From positions 1-35,632 of the forward strand of contig JAQVTF010000015.1 of NCBI GenBank assembly GCA_028700185.1: a DNA stretch of 35,632 bases. The letters are read 5' to 3'. A program made the translations under genes and the position numbers. Every line of letters begins with the position of its first letter. Within the stretch, counting starts at the first letter, position 1. This document shows, piece after piece, positions 6,710-17,356 of this stretch. The notes beneath the pieces are model-generated. The model was given only the letters and a program-made list of their open reading frames with translations, was not told the origin of the DNA and did no database searches. Origin of the DNA: Desulfobacteraceae bacterium (lineage in GTDB: Bacteria > Desulfobacterota > Desulfobacteria > Desulfobacterales > UBA2174).

Positions 6710-8398
6710 ATGTTGGCGGGGGTCTGGCTCCTGGCGGCGGCCTGCGGCCGGCCGGCTTTCTCCGCCAACGTGACCCGGCCGGAAATGAAGCCGTCCATCG
6801 ACTGCACGGGCAAGTATTTCAACTATATGCTTGCCCAGCAGGAGGAAAGGCGCGGCAATTGGAAACAGGCGGTGGCGTTTCTCCAGAAGGCCATCGTCTG
6901 TGACCCGGATTCCTCATACCTCCGTCGCGAGCTGGCCATGGTGCGCGTGCACCAGAAGGATCTGCCCGGCGCCGTGCAGGTGTTGGAAGATCTGCTCCAC
7001 CGTGACCCGAAAGACGAGGCCGCGTGGATGCTGCTGGCGCGGATCCAGCAGCAGGCCGGAGAACAGGCCGCGGCCCGGTCTTCCCTTGAACGGGCGCTGG
7101 CGCTGGACCCGGAGCGGCGCGATGCCTATCTGTTGCTGGGCCACATGTATCTGGAGGATGAAAACTGGACAGCGGCTCAGGCGATTTTTGAGCAGTTCGT
7201 GGAGCGGTTTCCCGAGGTGTTCGCCGGTCATTTTTTCCTGGCCCGGATCTACGAGACCCAGGGGCGCTTCGCCGACGCCCTGGCCACCTACCAGCGCAGC
7301 ATCGAGCTGGATCCATCCGAGGAAGAGGCCCGTTACGCGTTGATCCGGCTATACCAGCGGATGGAAAAGGGCGACGAGGCGGTCGGCCAGTATCAGAAAC
7401 TGTTGGCCGACAATCCCCACAACGCCCGTGCTGGACTGGCCCTGGCCCTGCATTACCACCGCGAGGGCCTCGGTGAGCAGGCCGCCGATCTCATGGCGCG
7501 CTTCGGTCGGCGCAGCCTCGATGACCCGGAAGTCATCGGCGTCCTGGTCCGTTTCTACCTCGAAGACGACGCTGATCCCCGGGAGGCACAGATCCTGCTC
7601 GACGGGATGCTGGCTGTGGCGCCCGAAAGTTCCGATTTGCATTATCTGTCCGGAATCGTGAATGATCGGCTCGGAAAAGACGACGATGCGATTCACCATT
7701 TCAAGCAGGTCAATCCCCAGTCGCAGTTCTACGAAGATGCCGCGGTCCAGTTGGCCTATCTCTTCCAGAAGAACCAGCGCACGGCCGAGGCGGTGGATTT
7801 CATGACCGAGGCGATTCAACACTACCCTGAAAACACCTATTTCCGTCTTTATCTCGGTGGGTTCTACGAGGAACTGGAGCGGTATGCCGAGGCGGAAAAG
7901 ACCCTGTTGGAGGCCCTGGCCCTGGAGGCCGAGAACGTCCGAATCCTCTTTCGTCTCGGGGTGGTCTACGACAAGTGGGGCCGGCGGCCCGAGTGCATCG
8001 AGCGCATGAAGCAGGTGATTGCCCTGGATCCCCAACACGCCAATGCCCTCAACTACCTGGGCTATACCTACACCGAGATGGGGGTGCAACTCGAGGAGGC
8101 CGAGCAGTTGATCCAGCGGGCCCTGGCCCTCAAGCCCGACGACGGGTATATCACGGACAGTCTTGGATGGGTCTATTTTAAACAGGGTCGTTTTCAGGAA
8201 GCCTTGACGGTGCTTGAACGCGCCAGCCGGCTGGCCCCCGAGGACCCGGTCATTCTCGAGCACGTGGGCGATGCCCATCGCCAGGTGGGGCAGGTCCAGG
8301 AGGCGGTGGAATACTACCGCCGGGCCCTGGAGCGCAAAACCACCCAACGCCAACCACTGATCGACAAGCTGCGGGAGCTGGGAGTCGATGCATCCTGA
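6710..8398 (+). CDS. Tetratricopeptide-repeat protein, probable secreted lipoprotein
   Basis: From ATG 6710 the product has 562 residues: a hydrophobic leader (MLAGVWLLAAAC) with a possible lipobox Cys12, then about a dozen or more TPR units to the C-terminus (for example the unit ending in ALALDPERRDAYLLLGHMY). TPR solenoids bind partner proteins; exported TPR lipoproteins often act in outer-membrane or envelope assembly. The ATG leaves a signal peptide with no basic residues. An in-frame TTG at 6638, preceded by AGGAG at 6623-6627, would add a basic n-region containing KPIRKK and overlap rpoH, so the true start is uncertain. The 3' end overlaps the LolB-like gene by 11 bases, suggesting coupled expression and a joint role in the envelope (inference). 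Confidence 0.82.
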   Translation: MLAGVWLLAAACGRPAFSANVTRPEMKPSIDCTGKYFNYMLAQQEERRGNWKQAVAFLQKAIVCDPDSSYLRRELAMVRVHQKDLPGAVQVLEDLLHRDPKDEAAWMLLARIQQQAGEQAAARSSLERALALDPERRDAYLLLGHMYLEDENWTAAQAIFEQFVERFPEVFAGHFFLARIYETQGRFADALATYQRSIELDPSEEEARYALIRLYQRMEKGDEAVGQYQKLLADNPHNARAGLALALHYHREGLGEQAADLMARFGRRSLDDPEVIGVLVRFYLEDDADPREAQILLDGMLAVAPESSDLHYLSGIVNDRLGKDDDAIHHFKQVNPQSQFYEDAAVQLAYLFQKNQRTAEAVDFMTEAIQHYPENTYFRLYLGGFYEELERYAEAEKTLLEALALEAENVRILFRLGVVYDKWGRRPECIERMKQVIALDPQHANALNYLGYTYTEMGVQLEEAEQLIQRALALKPDDGYITDSLGWVYFKQGRFQEALTVLERASRLAPEDPVILEHVGDAHRQVGQVQEAVEYYRRALERKTTQRQPLIDKLRELGVDAS

Positions 8399-9224
8399 CC
8401 GCACCATGCCCGTCCGTCCACAGGCGGTTGCGTCCCGTTCCCGGCCGGGATCCCGGTCCCTGTGGCCGGCGATGATCACCGGGATCGCCGTGCTGGTCTG
8501 GATGACGGGATGCGCCGTTCGACGGCCCGCGACGCTTCCGCCCCCCATACCGTCAGAGAGCGCCGAAACGGTTCTCGCCCGGGCCCGGGGAATCAATCAA
8601 GGCCTGGAGGCCTTCAAGGGGGTCGGCCGGCTGGAGATCGAGACCCCCGAGTTTCGCCGTGCCGGGCGGGCCGCCTGGGCCGGCCGTCTGGCGGGACCGA
8701 AGTTCCGGCTGGACCTCATGGGGGCCGGGCTGCCCGCGGCCAGCCTCTCCGGGGACGGCCAACGCCTCTACTGGCGCCAATCCGCCGATGGAGACGTGCA
8801 GTCGCAGGCGGCCACCAATCCCCGCCTGGACGATCTGCTGGGGTTGCCGCTGACGGTTTCCGACCTGTTGCATGCCATGGCCGGTCGCCTGCCCGAGATG
8901 CCTTATCAGCGGACCAGTGTTCACCCCGGCGCCTCGGCGGATCGGTGGCACCTGGTGTTCTACGACCACTTCGGCACCCCCCGGATCCAGGCGGCCCTGG
9001 AAGACGAGGGGCGGCAAATCCGCCGATTGGCCCTTTACCGCACCGATGGCAGCCTGGGCTACCGGGTCGATTATCAGGACGAACAAGTGGCCGGTGCCTA
9101 TCGACTCCCCCATCGGATCGAAGTGGGCGACGGGCAAAGCACCTGCCGGATCCAGGTGGACCGCTGGTGGCCCGATGCCGCGTTGAACGATGGGGTTTTC
9201 GTCCTCGCTCCGGCGCGTCCTTAA
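8388..9224 (+). CDS. LolB-like outer-membrane lipoprotein (DUF4292-type)
   Basis: A 278-residue protein with a basic N-terminus, a hydrophobic span and a lipobox-like VWMTGC with Cys42, pointing to a lipoprotein. The mature part resembles the LolB/DUF4292 half-barrel: VGRLEIETPEFRRAGRAAWAGRLAGPKFRLDLMG followed by a predominantly beta C-terminal region ending in NDGVFVLAP is like the closing strand of that fold. LolB accepts lipoproteins from the periplasmic carrier LolA and inserts them in the outer membrane. The assignment is by pattern, not strong identity, so a different lipid-binding half-barrel role is possible. ATG 8388 has GGGAG just upstream; ATG 8406 is an alternative. It overlaps the TPR gene. 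Confidence 0.72.
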   Translation: MHPDRTMPVRPQAVASRSRPGSRSLWPAMITGIAVLVWMTGCAVRRPATLPPPIPSESAETVLARARGINQGLEAFKGVGRLEIETPEFRRAGRAAWAGRLAGPKFRLDLMGAGLPAASLSGDGQRLYWRQSADGDVQSQAATNPRLDDLLGLPLTVSDLLHAMAGRLPEMPYQRTSVHPGASADRWHLVFYDHFGTPRIQAALEDEGRQIRRLALYRTDGSLGYRVDYQDEQVAGAYRLPHRIEVGDGQSTCRIQVDRWWPDAALNDGVFVLAPARP

Positions 9225-9249
9225 CCCTTCAATTTCCCGAAGATCGATC

Positions 9250-10461
9250 ATGGCCCCAACCCTTCTCTCGCCCCTGGAGGCGCGGCTTCGAGACATCCGA
9301 CGCCAACTGGATGATTCGGAACGGCACCGTTTTTCCGCTCTGGCGACCTCCAGTGACCAGGCCCGGCGCCGTTGCCATGAAGCGCGCCTGGATCACGATT
9401 ACCGGCAGGCCTTCGCCGTGGACGTCGATCGCATCCTGCACTCCCGCAGTTACACCCGTTACATCGACAAGACCCAGGTTTTTTACCTCATCCGCAACGA
9501 CCACATCACCCACCGGGTGCTGCACGTGCAGCTCGTCTCCAAGATCGGCCGTACCATCGGCCGTTTTCTCCGGCTCAACGAAGATCTCATCGAGGCCATC
9601 GCTCTCGGTCACGACATCGGCCACGCCCCCTTCGGTCACGACGGGGAACGGATCCTCTCGGAGCTGTGCCTGGCCCATGGGATCGGCCATTTCTTGCACA
9701 ACATCCAGAGCGTCCAGTTCCTCGAACGCGTGGAGCGCAAGGGGCGTGGGTGGAACCTGACCCTTCAGACCCTCGACGGGATCCTGGCCCACGATGGGGA
9801 AGTCCACGATCAGCACCTGACCCCCTGCGGCGCCAAAAGCTTAGATGATCTCGAAACCGAAATGGCCGCCAAGCGCCTTCAGCCGGAGCGGCGAATCACG
9901 CCTATGACCATGGAAGGGTGCGTGGTGCGCATGGCGGACACCATCAGCTACGTCGGACGCGACATCGAGGATGCCATCCGGTTGGGGGTGGTGGCGCGGG
10001 AAGAGATCCCGGAGGAGTGCGCCCGGGTGCTGGGACGCACCAACGGGGCCATCGTTTACAGCCTGGTGACCGATATTCTGGCCAACAGCCACGGCCAACC
10101 CTATCTGAGTTTCAGCGGCGAAGTCTCAGCGGCCTTGAAGCGTCTGAAGGCGTTCAATCTGGAGCGGATCTACCTCAACCAACGGATCAAGTGCCACGGC
10201 CGTCGCATCGCGGAGCTTTTTCACCTGCTCTTCGAGCGTTATCTGTCCGATATCCTTCAGGAGCGTCGTGATTCGGTCATTTTTCGCAGTTTTTTGCACG
10301 ACATGGCACCGGAGTATCTGACCCGGCATCGGCCGGCGGAGATCGTCCGGGACTTCATCGCCGGGATGACCGATCGCTATTTTCTGGCGCAATGCCCGCC
10401 CGAGCTGCGGCCGGAGCCCGTCACCTGGCCGGTGGGGCGCCCCGAAACGGCGGCGGACTGA
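9250..10461 (+). CDS. dGTPase-like HD-domain triphosphohydrolase
   Basis: A 403-residue member of the Dgt/dNTP triphosphohydrolase family, which hydrolyses dNTPs to deoxynucleosides and triphosphate. Metal ligands of the HD domain are visible as His88 (THRVLH), His121-Asp122 in HDIGHAPFGHDGE, and Asp230 in VRMADTISYVGRDIEDA. The N-terminal pattern around SYTRYIDKTQVF is close to the family's RLxxKTQVF. The start MAPTLLSPLEARL at 9250 is preferred over an upstream ATG lying inside the previous gene. The gene begins 25 bases after the LolB-like gene and ends 5 bases before the UPF0280 gene, so it is probably co-transcribed. The nucleotide specificity cannot be told from sequence alone. Confidence 0.9.
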   Translation: MAPTLLSPLEARLRDIRRQLDDSERHRFSALATSSDQARRRCHEARLDHDYRQAFAVDVDRILHSRSYTRYIDKTQVFYLIRNDHITHRVLHVQLVSKIGRTIGRFLRLNEDLIEAIALGHDIGHAPFGHDGERILSELCLAHGIGHFLHNIQSVQFLERVERKGRGWNLTLQTLDGILAHDGEVHDQHLTPCGAKSLDDLETEMAAKRLQPERRITPMTMEGCVVRMADTISYVGRDIEDAIRLGVVAREEIPEECARVLGRTNGAIVYSLVTDILANSHGQPYLSFSGEVSAALKRLKAFNLERIYLNQRIKCHGRRIAELFHLLFERYLSDILQERRDSVIFRSFLHDMAPEYLTRHRPAEIVRDFIAGMTDRYFLAQCPPELRPEPVTWPVGRPETAAD

Positions 10462-10466
10462 AGGTC

Positions 10467-11243
10467 ATGGAAAGCGCTGAGCGCACCTACCGGCGCATCG
10501 TCAGCGGGACCCTGGCAACGGCTTACCGAGTGGTGGTGTGCGAAACCGACCTGCAGATCTACAGCGGTGCACCGTTGGCCGAAATCGCCCGGGAAACGGT
10601 GCTGGCGCTCAGGGGGCATCTGGAGGGCTATATCCGGCGTCACGCCGATTTTATCCATACCCTGACCCCCTGGCCCCTGGATGATCCGTCACCGCCCGTG
10701 GTGCGGGCCATGATCCGAGCGGGGCGCCGGGCCGGCGTCGGTCCCATGGCGGCGGTGGCCGGCGCCATCGCTCAGGGGGTCGGAGAGGCACTGCTGCAAC
10801 ACGGGCCCGAGGTGATCGTGGAGAACGGCGGGGACGTTTTTCTTCAGACGGCATCTCCGGTGGTCATCGGGTTGTTTGCCGGCGCCAGCCCCCTGAGCCT
10901 CAAGGTGGGACTTCGGCTGCCGGGAGACAACGGTCCCCTGGCGGTCTGCACCTCTTCGGGGACCCTGGGGCACAGCCGCAGTTTCGGCCGGGCCGACGCC
11001 GCGTGCATCCTATGCCCCGATGCCGCCTTGGCCGACGCCGCCGCCACCGCGGTGGGAAACCGGGTCCAGAATCCGTCGGACATTGCTTCCGCCCTCGAAG
11101 CGGCGCGGCGGATCGAGGGGGTCAGCGGCGCGGTGGTGATTTGCGGCGAGCGTATCGGTGCCTGGGGAGCGGTGGAGCTGGTGCCCCTTCACCTTCGTGC
11201 CCCTTCCGGCGACCGTTCAGCCGCCGGGGGAAAAAGGGGTTGA
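10467..11243 (+). CDS. UPF0280 family protein (ApbE-like fold)
   Basis: A 258-residue protein of the UPF0280 family, common in sulfate reducers and methanogens; a Desulfovibrio member has a known structure in the ApbE-like superfamily (recalled from memory). Recognisable parts are ERTYRRI at the start, GVGPMAAVAGAIAQGVGEAL, VIVENGGDVFL and CTSSGTLGHSRSFGRADAACI. The NGGD and T-S-S-G-T-x-G-H-S segments resemble the flavin- and metal-binding parts of ApbE flavin transferases, but catalytic activity is not established for this family. The start MESAERTYRR at 10467 fits the family N-terminus. It lies 5 bases downstream of the HD hydrolase gene. Confidence 0.85.
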   Translation: MESAERTYRRIVSGTLATAYRVVVCETDLQIYSGAPLAEIARETVLALRGHLEGYIRRHADFIHTLTPWPLDDPSPPVVRAMIRAGRRAGVGPMAAVAGAIAQGVGEALLQHGPEVIVENGGDVFLQTASPVVIGLFAGASPLSLKVGLRLPGDNGPLAVCTSSGTLGHSRSFGRADAACILCPDAALADAAATAVGNRVQNPSDIASALEAARRIEGVSGAVVICGERIGAWGAVELVPLHLRAPSGDRSAAGGKRG

Positions 11244-11322
11244 GTTTTACCCTGATAGAAATTAATGTATCGAATTTAAGAGGAGTTCATTCCAACCGAC
11301 CACAGCCGGATGCGGCGGTTGG
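11240..11322 (+). promoter_or_regulatory. Weak promoter and hairpin before the lapA-mutS genes
   Basis: TTGAGT at 11240 and TAATGT 17 bases later make a weak sigma-70-like pair in an AT-rich patch. A hairpin with the 7-base stem CCAACCG/CGGTTGG follows at 11292-11322. It has no T-run, so it may be a leader structure rather than a terminator. Confidence 0.25.
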
Positions 11323-11345
11323 ATCTTATTGAAGGGGGCTTTTGA

Positions 11346-11729
11346 ATGAGAAAAATGAAGATTGTTCTGTGGCTCGTGGTTCTCGCTGTCCTGGCCGTGG
11401 TGGTCTGGCAGAATCAGGCGTTTTTCATGATGCGTCAGAGTTTTCATGTCAATCCCGGGATTGCCGGTCCCTACGTGACCCCCGAGTTGCCCATCGTCGT
11501 CATTTGCGCCGGGTTGTTTCTCATCGGCTTTTTGATCGCCTACATCTACGGGCTGTACGGTTACTTCAAGCAGAACAAGACCATCAAGCATCTCAACGCC
11601 ACGGTGGCCGCCCAGACAGAAGAGATCCAGAATTTGCAGCGCGAACTGGAGGCGCTCCAGCCGCCACCCGTCACCGCTGGCGTCGCCGATCCGACACCGG
11701 CTCCGGAAGCGCCCGCCGCCGATGCCTGA
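11346..11729 (+). CDS. LapA-domain (DUF1049) inner-membrane protein
   Basis: A 127-residue protein with two membrane segments (about residues 5-21 and 47-70), a predicted coiled coil (about 75-103, TIKHLNATVAAQTEEIQNL) and a Pro/Ala-rich tail. This is the layout of the LapA/YciS family, which in E. coli works with LapB in control of lipopolysaccharide synthesis. No LapB gene is adjacent, although the TPR protein at 6710 is in the same run; a link is speculative. An AGGGGG lies about 8 bases before the ATG. Expressed with or just ahead of mutS. Confidence 0.8.
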   Translation: MRKMKIVLWLVVLAVLAVVVWQNQAFFMMRQSFHVNPGIAGPYVTPELPIVVICAGLFLIGFLIAYIYGLYGYFKQNKTIKHLNATVAAQTEEIQNLQRELEALQPPPVTAGVADPTPAPEAPAADA

Positions 11730-11825
11730 TGCGCCGTGAAGCGTCGTGTCGCGCCGGTGTCCGCTGGATGCCGGCGTTGTTTCACCTCTCCTGCCCGTTC
11801 CCGCGCACCGATACCTGAAACCGCC

Positions 11826-14444
<2,619 letters not shown>

Positions 14445-14468
14445 CACCGTGGGCCCTCTGACGGAACC

Positions 14469-16184
14469 ATGATATCATCGATTCCTCCCTATCACCGTTG
14501 CCGCTTCCATGGGCGTTGCCTTCGGAACATGGTCGCCGTGCTGCTGATGCTGGCCCTGATCGGGGTCACGTCGGCGGAGGCCGCCAGCCGGGTCGAAACC
14601 CTCTTTTACGAAGCCGAGGCCTGCCAGAGGGAGTTGAAAGCGGATTCGGCCCGGCAAAAATACCGGCATCACTGGTTGCGGTGTATCGACAAGTTCAAAG
14701 ACGTCTACCGGCAGGATCCCGACGGTAAATGGGCACCGGCGGCCCTGTACCGGGCCGGTGCCCTCTACCTTGAACTGGCGCGGTTCAGCGGCAGCGATGC
14801 CCACGAACGTGAAGGCGTCGACCTGCTTCAACGGCTGGTGCGCCGCTTCGAGCGAAGCGCCTATCGACCCAAGGCGCAAGCCCTCCTCGGCGCTGCCGTC
14901 AAGCCTTCGGCGCCCCGGGCCAAAGAGCCGGCGCCGGCCAAAAACACCAAGCCGGCCCCGGCCCCAGCGCCGGCCCCGGCGAAGGCGCCCGTCACCCGTC
15001 CCGCCAACGGCGCGCCGGCCACGGTGGAGAGCCTGCGTTTCTGGTCCAATCCGAACTACACCCGGGTCGTGGTGGACATGGACGAGGCCACGGCCTATCG
15101 GCATCACCTGCTGAAAAAGGATCCGGAAATCGGCAAGCCCCAGCGGCTGTTCATCGATCTTGAACGCAGCCGGCTCGGCAGAGACCTTCAGCGTCAGATC
15201 CCCATCAATGACGATTTGCTCATGGACGCCCGGGCCGGCCAGTACGATACGGACACCGTCCGGGTGGTGGTGGATATCAAGTCGTTCAAGACCTACAAGA
15301 TTTTTTCCCTCAACAACCCGTTTCGGATCGTCATCGACGTCTGGGGACAAGGGGGAGATGCCTTGGCGACGGCCAAACCGTCCACGGCGGCTCCGGCCCC
15401 GGCGGGATCGGTGGCCCGGATCGCCGATCCCGGCAAGCTGTCCCCCGGGGCGTTGGCCCGGCAGTTGGCCCTGGGCGTGGGGCGTATCGTCATCGATCCG
15501 GGCCACGGGGGAAAGGATTTCGGCGCGCCGGGATACCTCAAAGGGGTTCACGAAAAGCACGTGGTGCTGGATATCTCCAAGCGCCTGGCAAAGAAGCTCA
15601 AGGCACGCCTGGGCTGCGAAGTCATCCTCACCCGCGACACGGACCGGTATCTGACCCTGGAGGAGCGCACCGCCATCGCCAACACCCGCAACGCGGACCT
15701 GTTTGTTTCCATCCACACCAACGCCGCCCGCAATCGCCGCGCCTACGGCATCGAGACGTTTTTCCTCAACCTGGCCACCGATGACGACGCCATCCTGGTG
15801 GCCGCCCGGGAAAATGCCACCAGCGAGAAGAACATCAGCGATCTTCAGAAAATTTTGCTCGATTTGATGCAAAACGCCAAGATCAACGAGTCCAGCCGGC
15901 TCGCCTGCCACGTCCAGGGCGCCCTTTATGGCCACATGAAAGACCGGTACAAACAGGTTCGTGACAAGGGGGTCAAACAGGCGCCCTTCTATGTGCTTCT
16001 GGGCGCTCAGATGCCGGCCGTCCTCGTGGAAACCTCCTTCATCAGCAACCAGCGCGAATGCCAGCGCCTCATCGATCCCAAGTACCAGGATCACCTGTGC
16101 GAAGGGATCGTGGCCGGCATCGAGGCGTACATGCGGGAGACCAACCCGACGGCCTTCCGGCAGCAGTCGGGCAAGAAGGGATGA
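14469..16184 (+). CDS. N-acetylmuramoyl-L-alanine amidase with AMIN domain (AmiC-like)
   Basis: A 571-residue exported peptidoglycan hydrolase that cuts the amide between N-acetylmuramic acid and L-alanine, typically at the division site. In order: a signal peptide (hydrophobic core about residues 21-34, cleavage near AEA-AS), a TPR-like helical part (40-145), an Ala/Pro/Lys-rich linker, an AMIN domain (about 185-295) that targets the septum, a second linker, and a zinc amidase_3 domain (about 335-560). Zinc ligands and catalysis: His346 in DPGHGG, Glu in HEKHVVLDIS, His in SIHTNAA and Glu in VETSFISN. It begins 24 bases after mutS. The N-terminal TPR-like addition is common in Desulfobacterota homologues as far as I recall. 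Confidence 0.93.
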   Translation: MISSIPPYHRCRFHGRCLRNMVAVLLMLALIGVTSAEAASRVETLFYEAEACQRELKADSARQKYRHHWLRCIDKFKDVYRQDPDGKWAPAALYRAGALYLELARFSGSDAHEREGVDLLQRLVRRFERSAYRPKAQALLGAAVKPSAPRAKEPAPAKNTKPAPAPAPAPAKAPVTRPANGAPATVESLRFWSNPNYTRVVVDMDEATAYRHHLLKKDPEIGKPQRLFIDLERSRLGRDLQRQIPINDDLLMDARAGQYDTDTVRVVVDIKSFKTYKIFSLNNPFRIVIDVWGQGGDALATAKPSTAAPAPAGSVARIADPGKLSPGALARQLALGVGRIVIDPGHGGKDFGAPGYLKGVHEKHVVLDISKRLAKKLKARLGCEVILTRDTDRYLTLEERTAIANTRNADLFVSIHTNAARNRRAYGIETFFLNLATDDDAILVAARENATSEKNISDLQKILLDLMQNAKINESSRLACHVQGALYGHMKDRYKQVRDKGVKQAPFYVLLGAQMPAVLVETSFISNQRECQRLIDPKYQDHLCEGIVAGIEAYMRETNPTAFRQQSGKKG

Positions 16185-16249
16185 ATCGAAACCGGAAATT
16201 TGAAACTGGAGCGCTCACCTCCGTAACACGCAACCAAAGGAGTTTTCCC

Positions 16250-17041
16250 ATGGCTTACGACAATCTCATCTATGACGTGTCCGACGGCATCGCCACCGTC
16301 ACCTTTAATCGACCCAAGGCTCTCAACGCGCTGAATCGCGAACTGCTCAACGAGTTCACCGCAGCCCTGGAGCAGACGGCCGCCGACCCGGCGGTGCGGG
16401 TTCTGGTGTTGACCGGGGCCGGTGAAAAGGCCTTCGTGGCCGGGGCCGACATCACCGAGATCGCCCGCTGCACCCCGCTTCAGGCCAAGCGCTTCTCCGC
16501 TCTGGGCCAGGCGGCCATCAACCGGCTCCAGGCCCTGGAGATTCCGGTGATCGCGGCCGTCAACGGCTTCGCCCTGGGGGGCGGCACCGAGATGGCCCTG
16601 GCCTGCGATTTCATCTACGCCTCCGAAAAGGCCCGCTTCGGCCTGCCGGAAATCACCCTGGGCATCATCCCCGGTTTCGGGGGCACCCAGCGTCTGCCCC
16701 GGCTCATCGGGGCCAATGCGGCCAAGGAACTTATCTTCACCGGCCGGATGATCAATGCCGAAGAGGCAATGCGTCTGGGCATCGTCAACCGGGTCTGTCC
16801 TCCCGAGGGGCTGATGGAAGCCGTGCTGGAAACCGCCCGGGCCATCGCCGCCAAGGGCCGCGTTTCCCTGCGAGCCGCCAAGCAGGCCATCAACCGGGGA
16901 TTGAACGTGGACCTGGCCAGCGGGTGCAATCTGGAGGTGGACGCCTTCGCCCTCTGCCTGGCCAGCCCGGATGCCAAGGAGGGAACCAGCGCCTTCTTGG
17001 AGAAGCGCCAAGCTGTTTTTTCCGGTGGATACGAGGACTGA
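16250..17041 (+). CDS. Enoyl-CoA hydratase (crotonase family)
   Basis: A 263-residue crotonase-family enzyme; the likely reaction is hydration of crotonyl-CoA to (S)-3-hydroxybutyryl-CoA. The oxyanion-hole segments AGADITE and NGFALGGGTEMA are present, and both catalytic glutamates are conserved (Glu114 and Glu134, in GGGTE and GLPEITLGIIPGFGGTQRLPR), which favours true hydratase activity. The ATG at 16250 follows AAAGGAG by 7 bases. A 65-base gap separates it from the amidase gene. With the dehydrogenase at 35494 and the glutaconyl-CoA decarboxylase it would supply the steps from crotonyl-CoA toward acetyl-CoA (inference from reactions, not from operon linkage). Confidence 0.93.
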   Translation: MAYDNLIYDVSDGIATVTFNRPKALNALNRELLNEFTAALEQTAADPAVRVLVLTGAGEKAFVAGADITEIARCTPLQAKRFSALGQAAINRLQALEIPVIAAVNGFALGGGTEMALACDFIYASEKARFGLPEITLGIIPGFGGTQRLPRLIGANAAKELIFTGRMINAEEAMRLGIVNRVCPPEGLMEAVLETARAIAAKGRVSLRAAKQAINRGLNVDLASGCNLEVDAFALCLASPDAKEGTSAFLEKRQAVFSGGYED

Positions 17042-17056
17042 GGCCGGAAAAAAGAA

Positions 17057-17086
17057 TTGACAAGAATCGCTGATCCCGGTTATGGA
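17057..17086 (+). promoter_or_regulatory. Candidate sigma-70 promoter of the paaK leader
   Basis: A perfect TTGACA at 17057-17062 is followed after 18 bases by TATGGA (17081-17086). A transcript from here would begin near 17093 and run into the structured leader and two terminators ahead of paaK. Confidence 0.4.
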
Positions 17087-17093
17087 GTTTCGG

Positions 17094-17281
17094 AAATTGG
17101 AACCGCGTTCAGCGGAGGGGCCTAACGCGATGTACTGCACCAGCCGATACTTTACCTTTTATGGCTTTTATGGGTACTTCTTTACGAAGTCTACCCATGG
17201 ACCGGCGCGGTAGCAGAAACGACAGCAAGCCGATACAAGCCATGGGTGGACGCCACACGGTGACTCCCATGGCTTTTTTTT
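17094..17281 (+). ncRNA. Candidate structured leader or small RNA upstream of paaK
   Basis: This stretch has no plausible protein frame but dense secondary structure. A hairpin at 17170-17198 pairs ATGGGTA and CTTC with GAAG and TACCCAT. ATGGCTT at 17161-17167 can instead pair with AAGCCAT at 17237-17243, which is the left arm of the terminator at 17237-17281. The two pairings are mutually exclusive, as in an attenuator. AGCCGATAC occurs twice (17142-17150 and 17228-17236). I see no match to a riboswitch core I know. It may be an attenuating leader for paaK or a stand-alone small RNA of about 190 bases. Confidence 0.35.
17237..17281 (+). terminator. Intrinsic terminator 1 upstream of paaK
   Basis: A perfect 10-base stem, AAGCCATGGG (17237-17246) with CCCATGGCTT (17266-17275), 19-base loop, followed by a run of eight T (17274-17281). 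It ends either the enoyl-CoA hydratase transcript or the leader RNA. Confidence 0.85.
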
Positions 17282-17286
17282 GCTTG

Positions 17287-17321
17287 AAAGGGGCTGCGGG
17301 AACCACCGTAGCCCCTTTTTT
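17287..17321 (+). terminator. Intrinsic terminator 2, five bases after terminator 1
   Basis: AAAGGGGCT (17287-17295) pairs with AGCCCCTTT (17310-17318), extended by a G-T pair and CGG/CCG, with a 6-base loop and a T6 tract. It ends only 36 bases before the paaK start, so any transcript entering paaK from upstream must pass both terminators. Confidence 0.85.
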
Positions 17322-17356
17322 GATGTCTTGCCCATACATCTTGCCAGGAGGAACCG

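Noticed and set aside
17042-17281. A known riboswitch or housekeeping RNA (SRP, 6S, TPP, cobalamin, glycine, c-di-GMP)
   Set aside because: None of the conserved core sequences I know for these RNAs is present.
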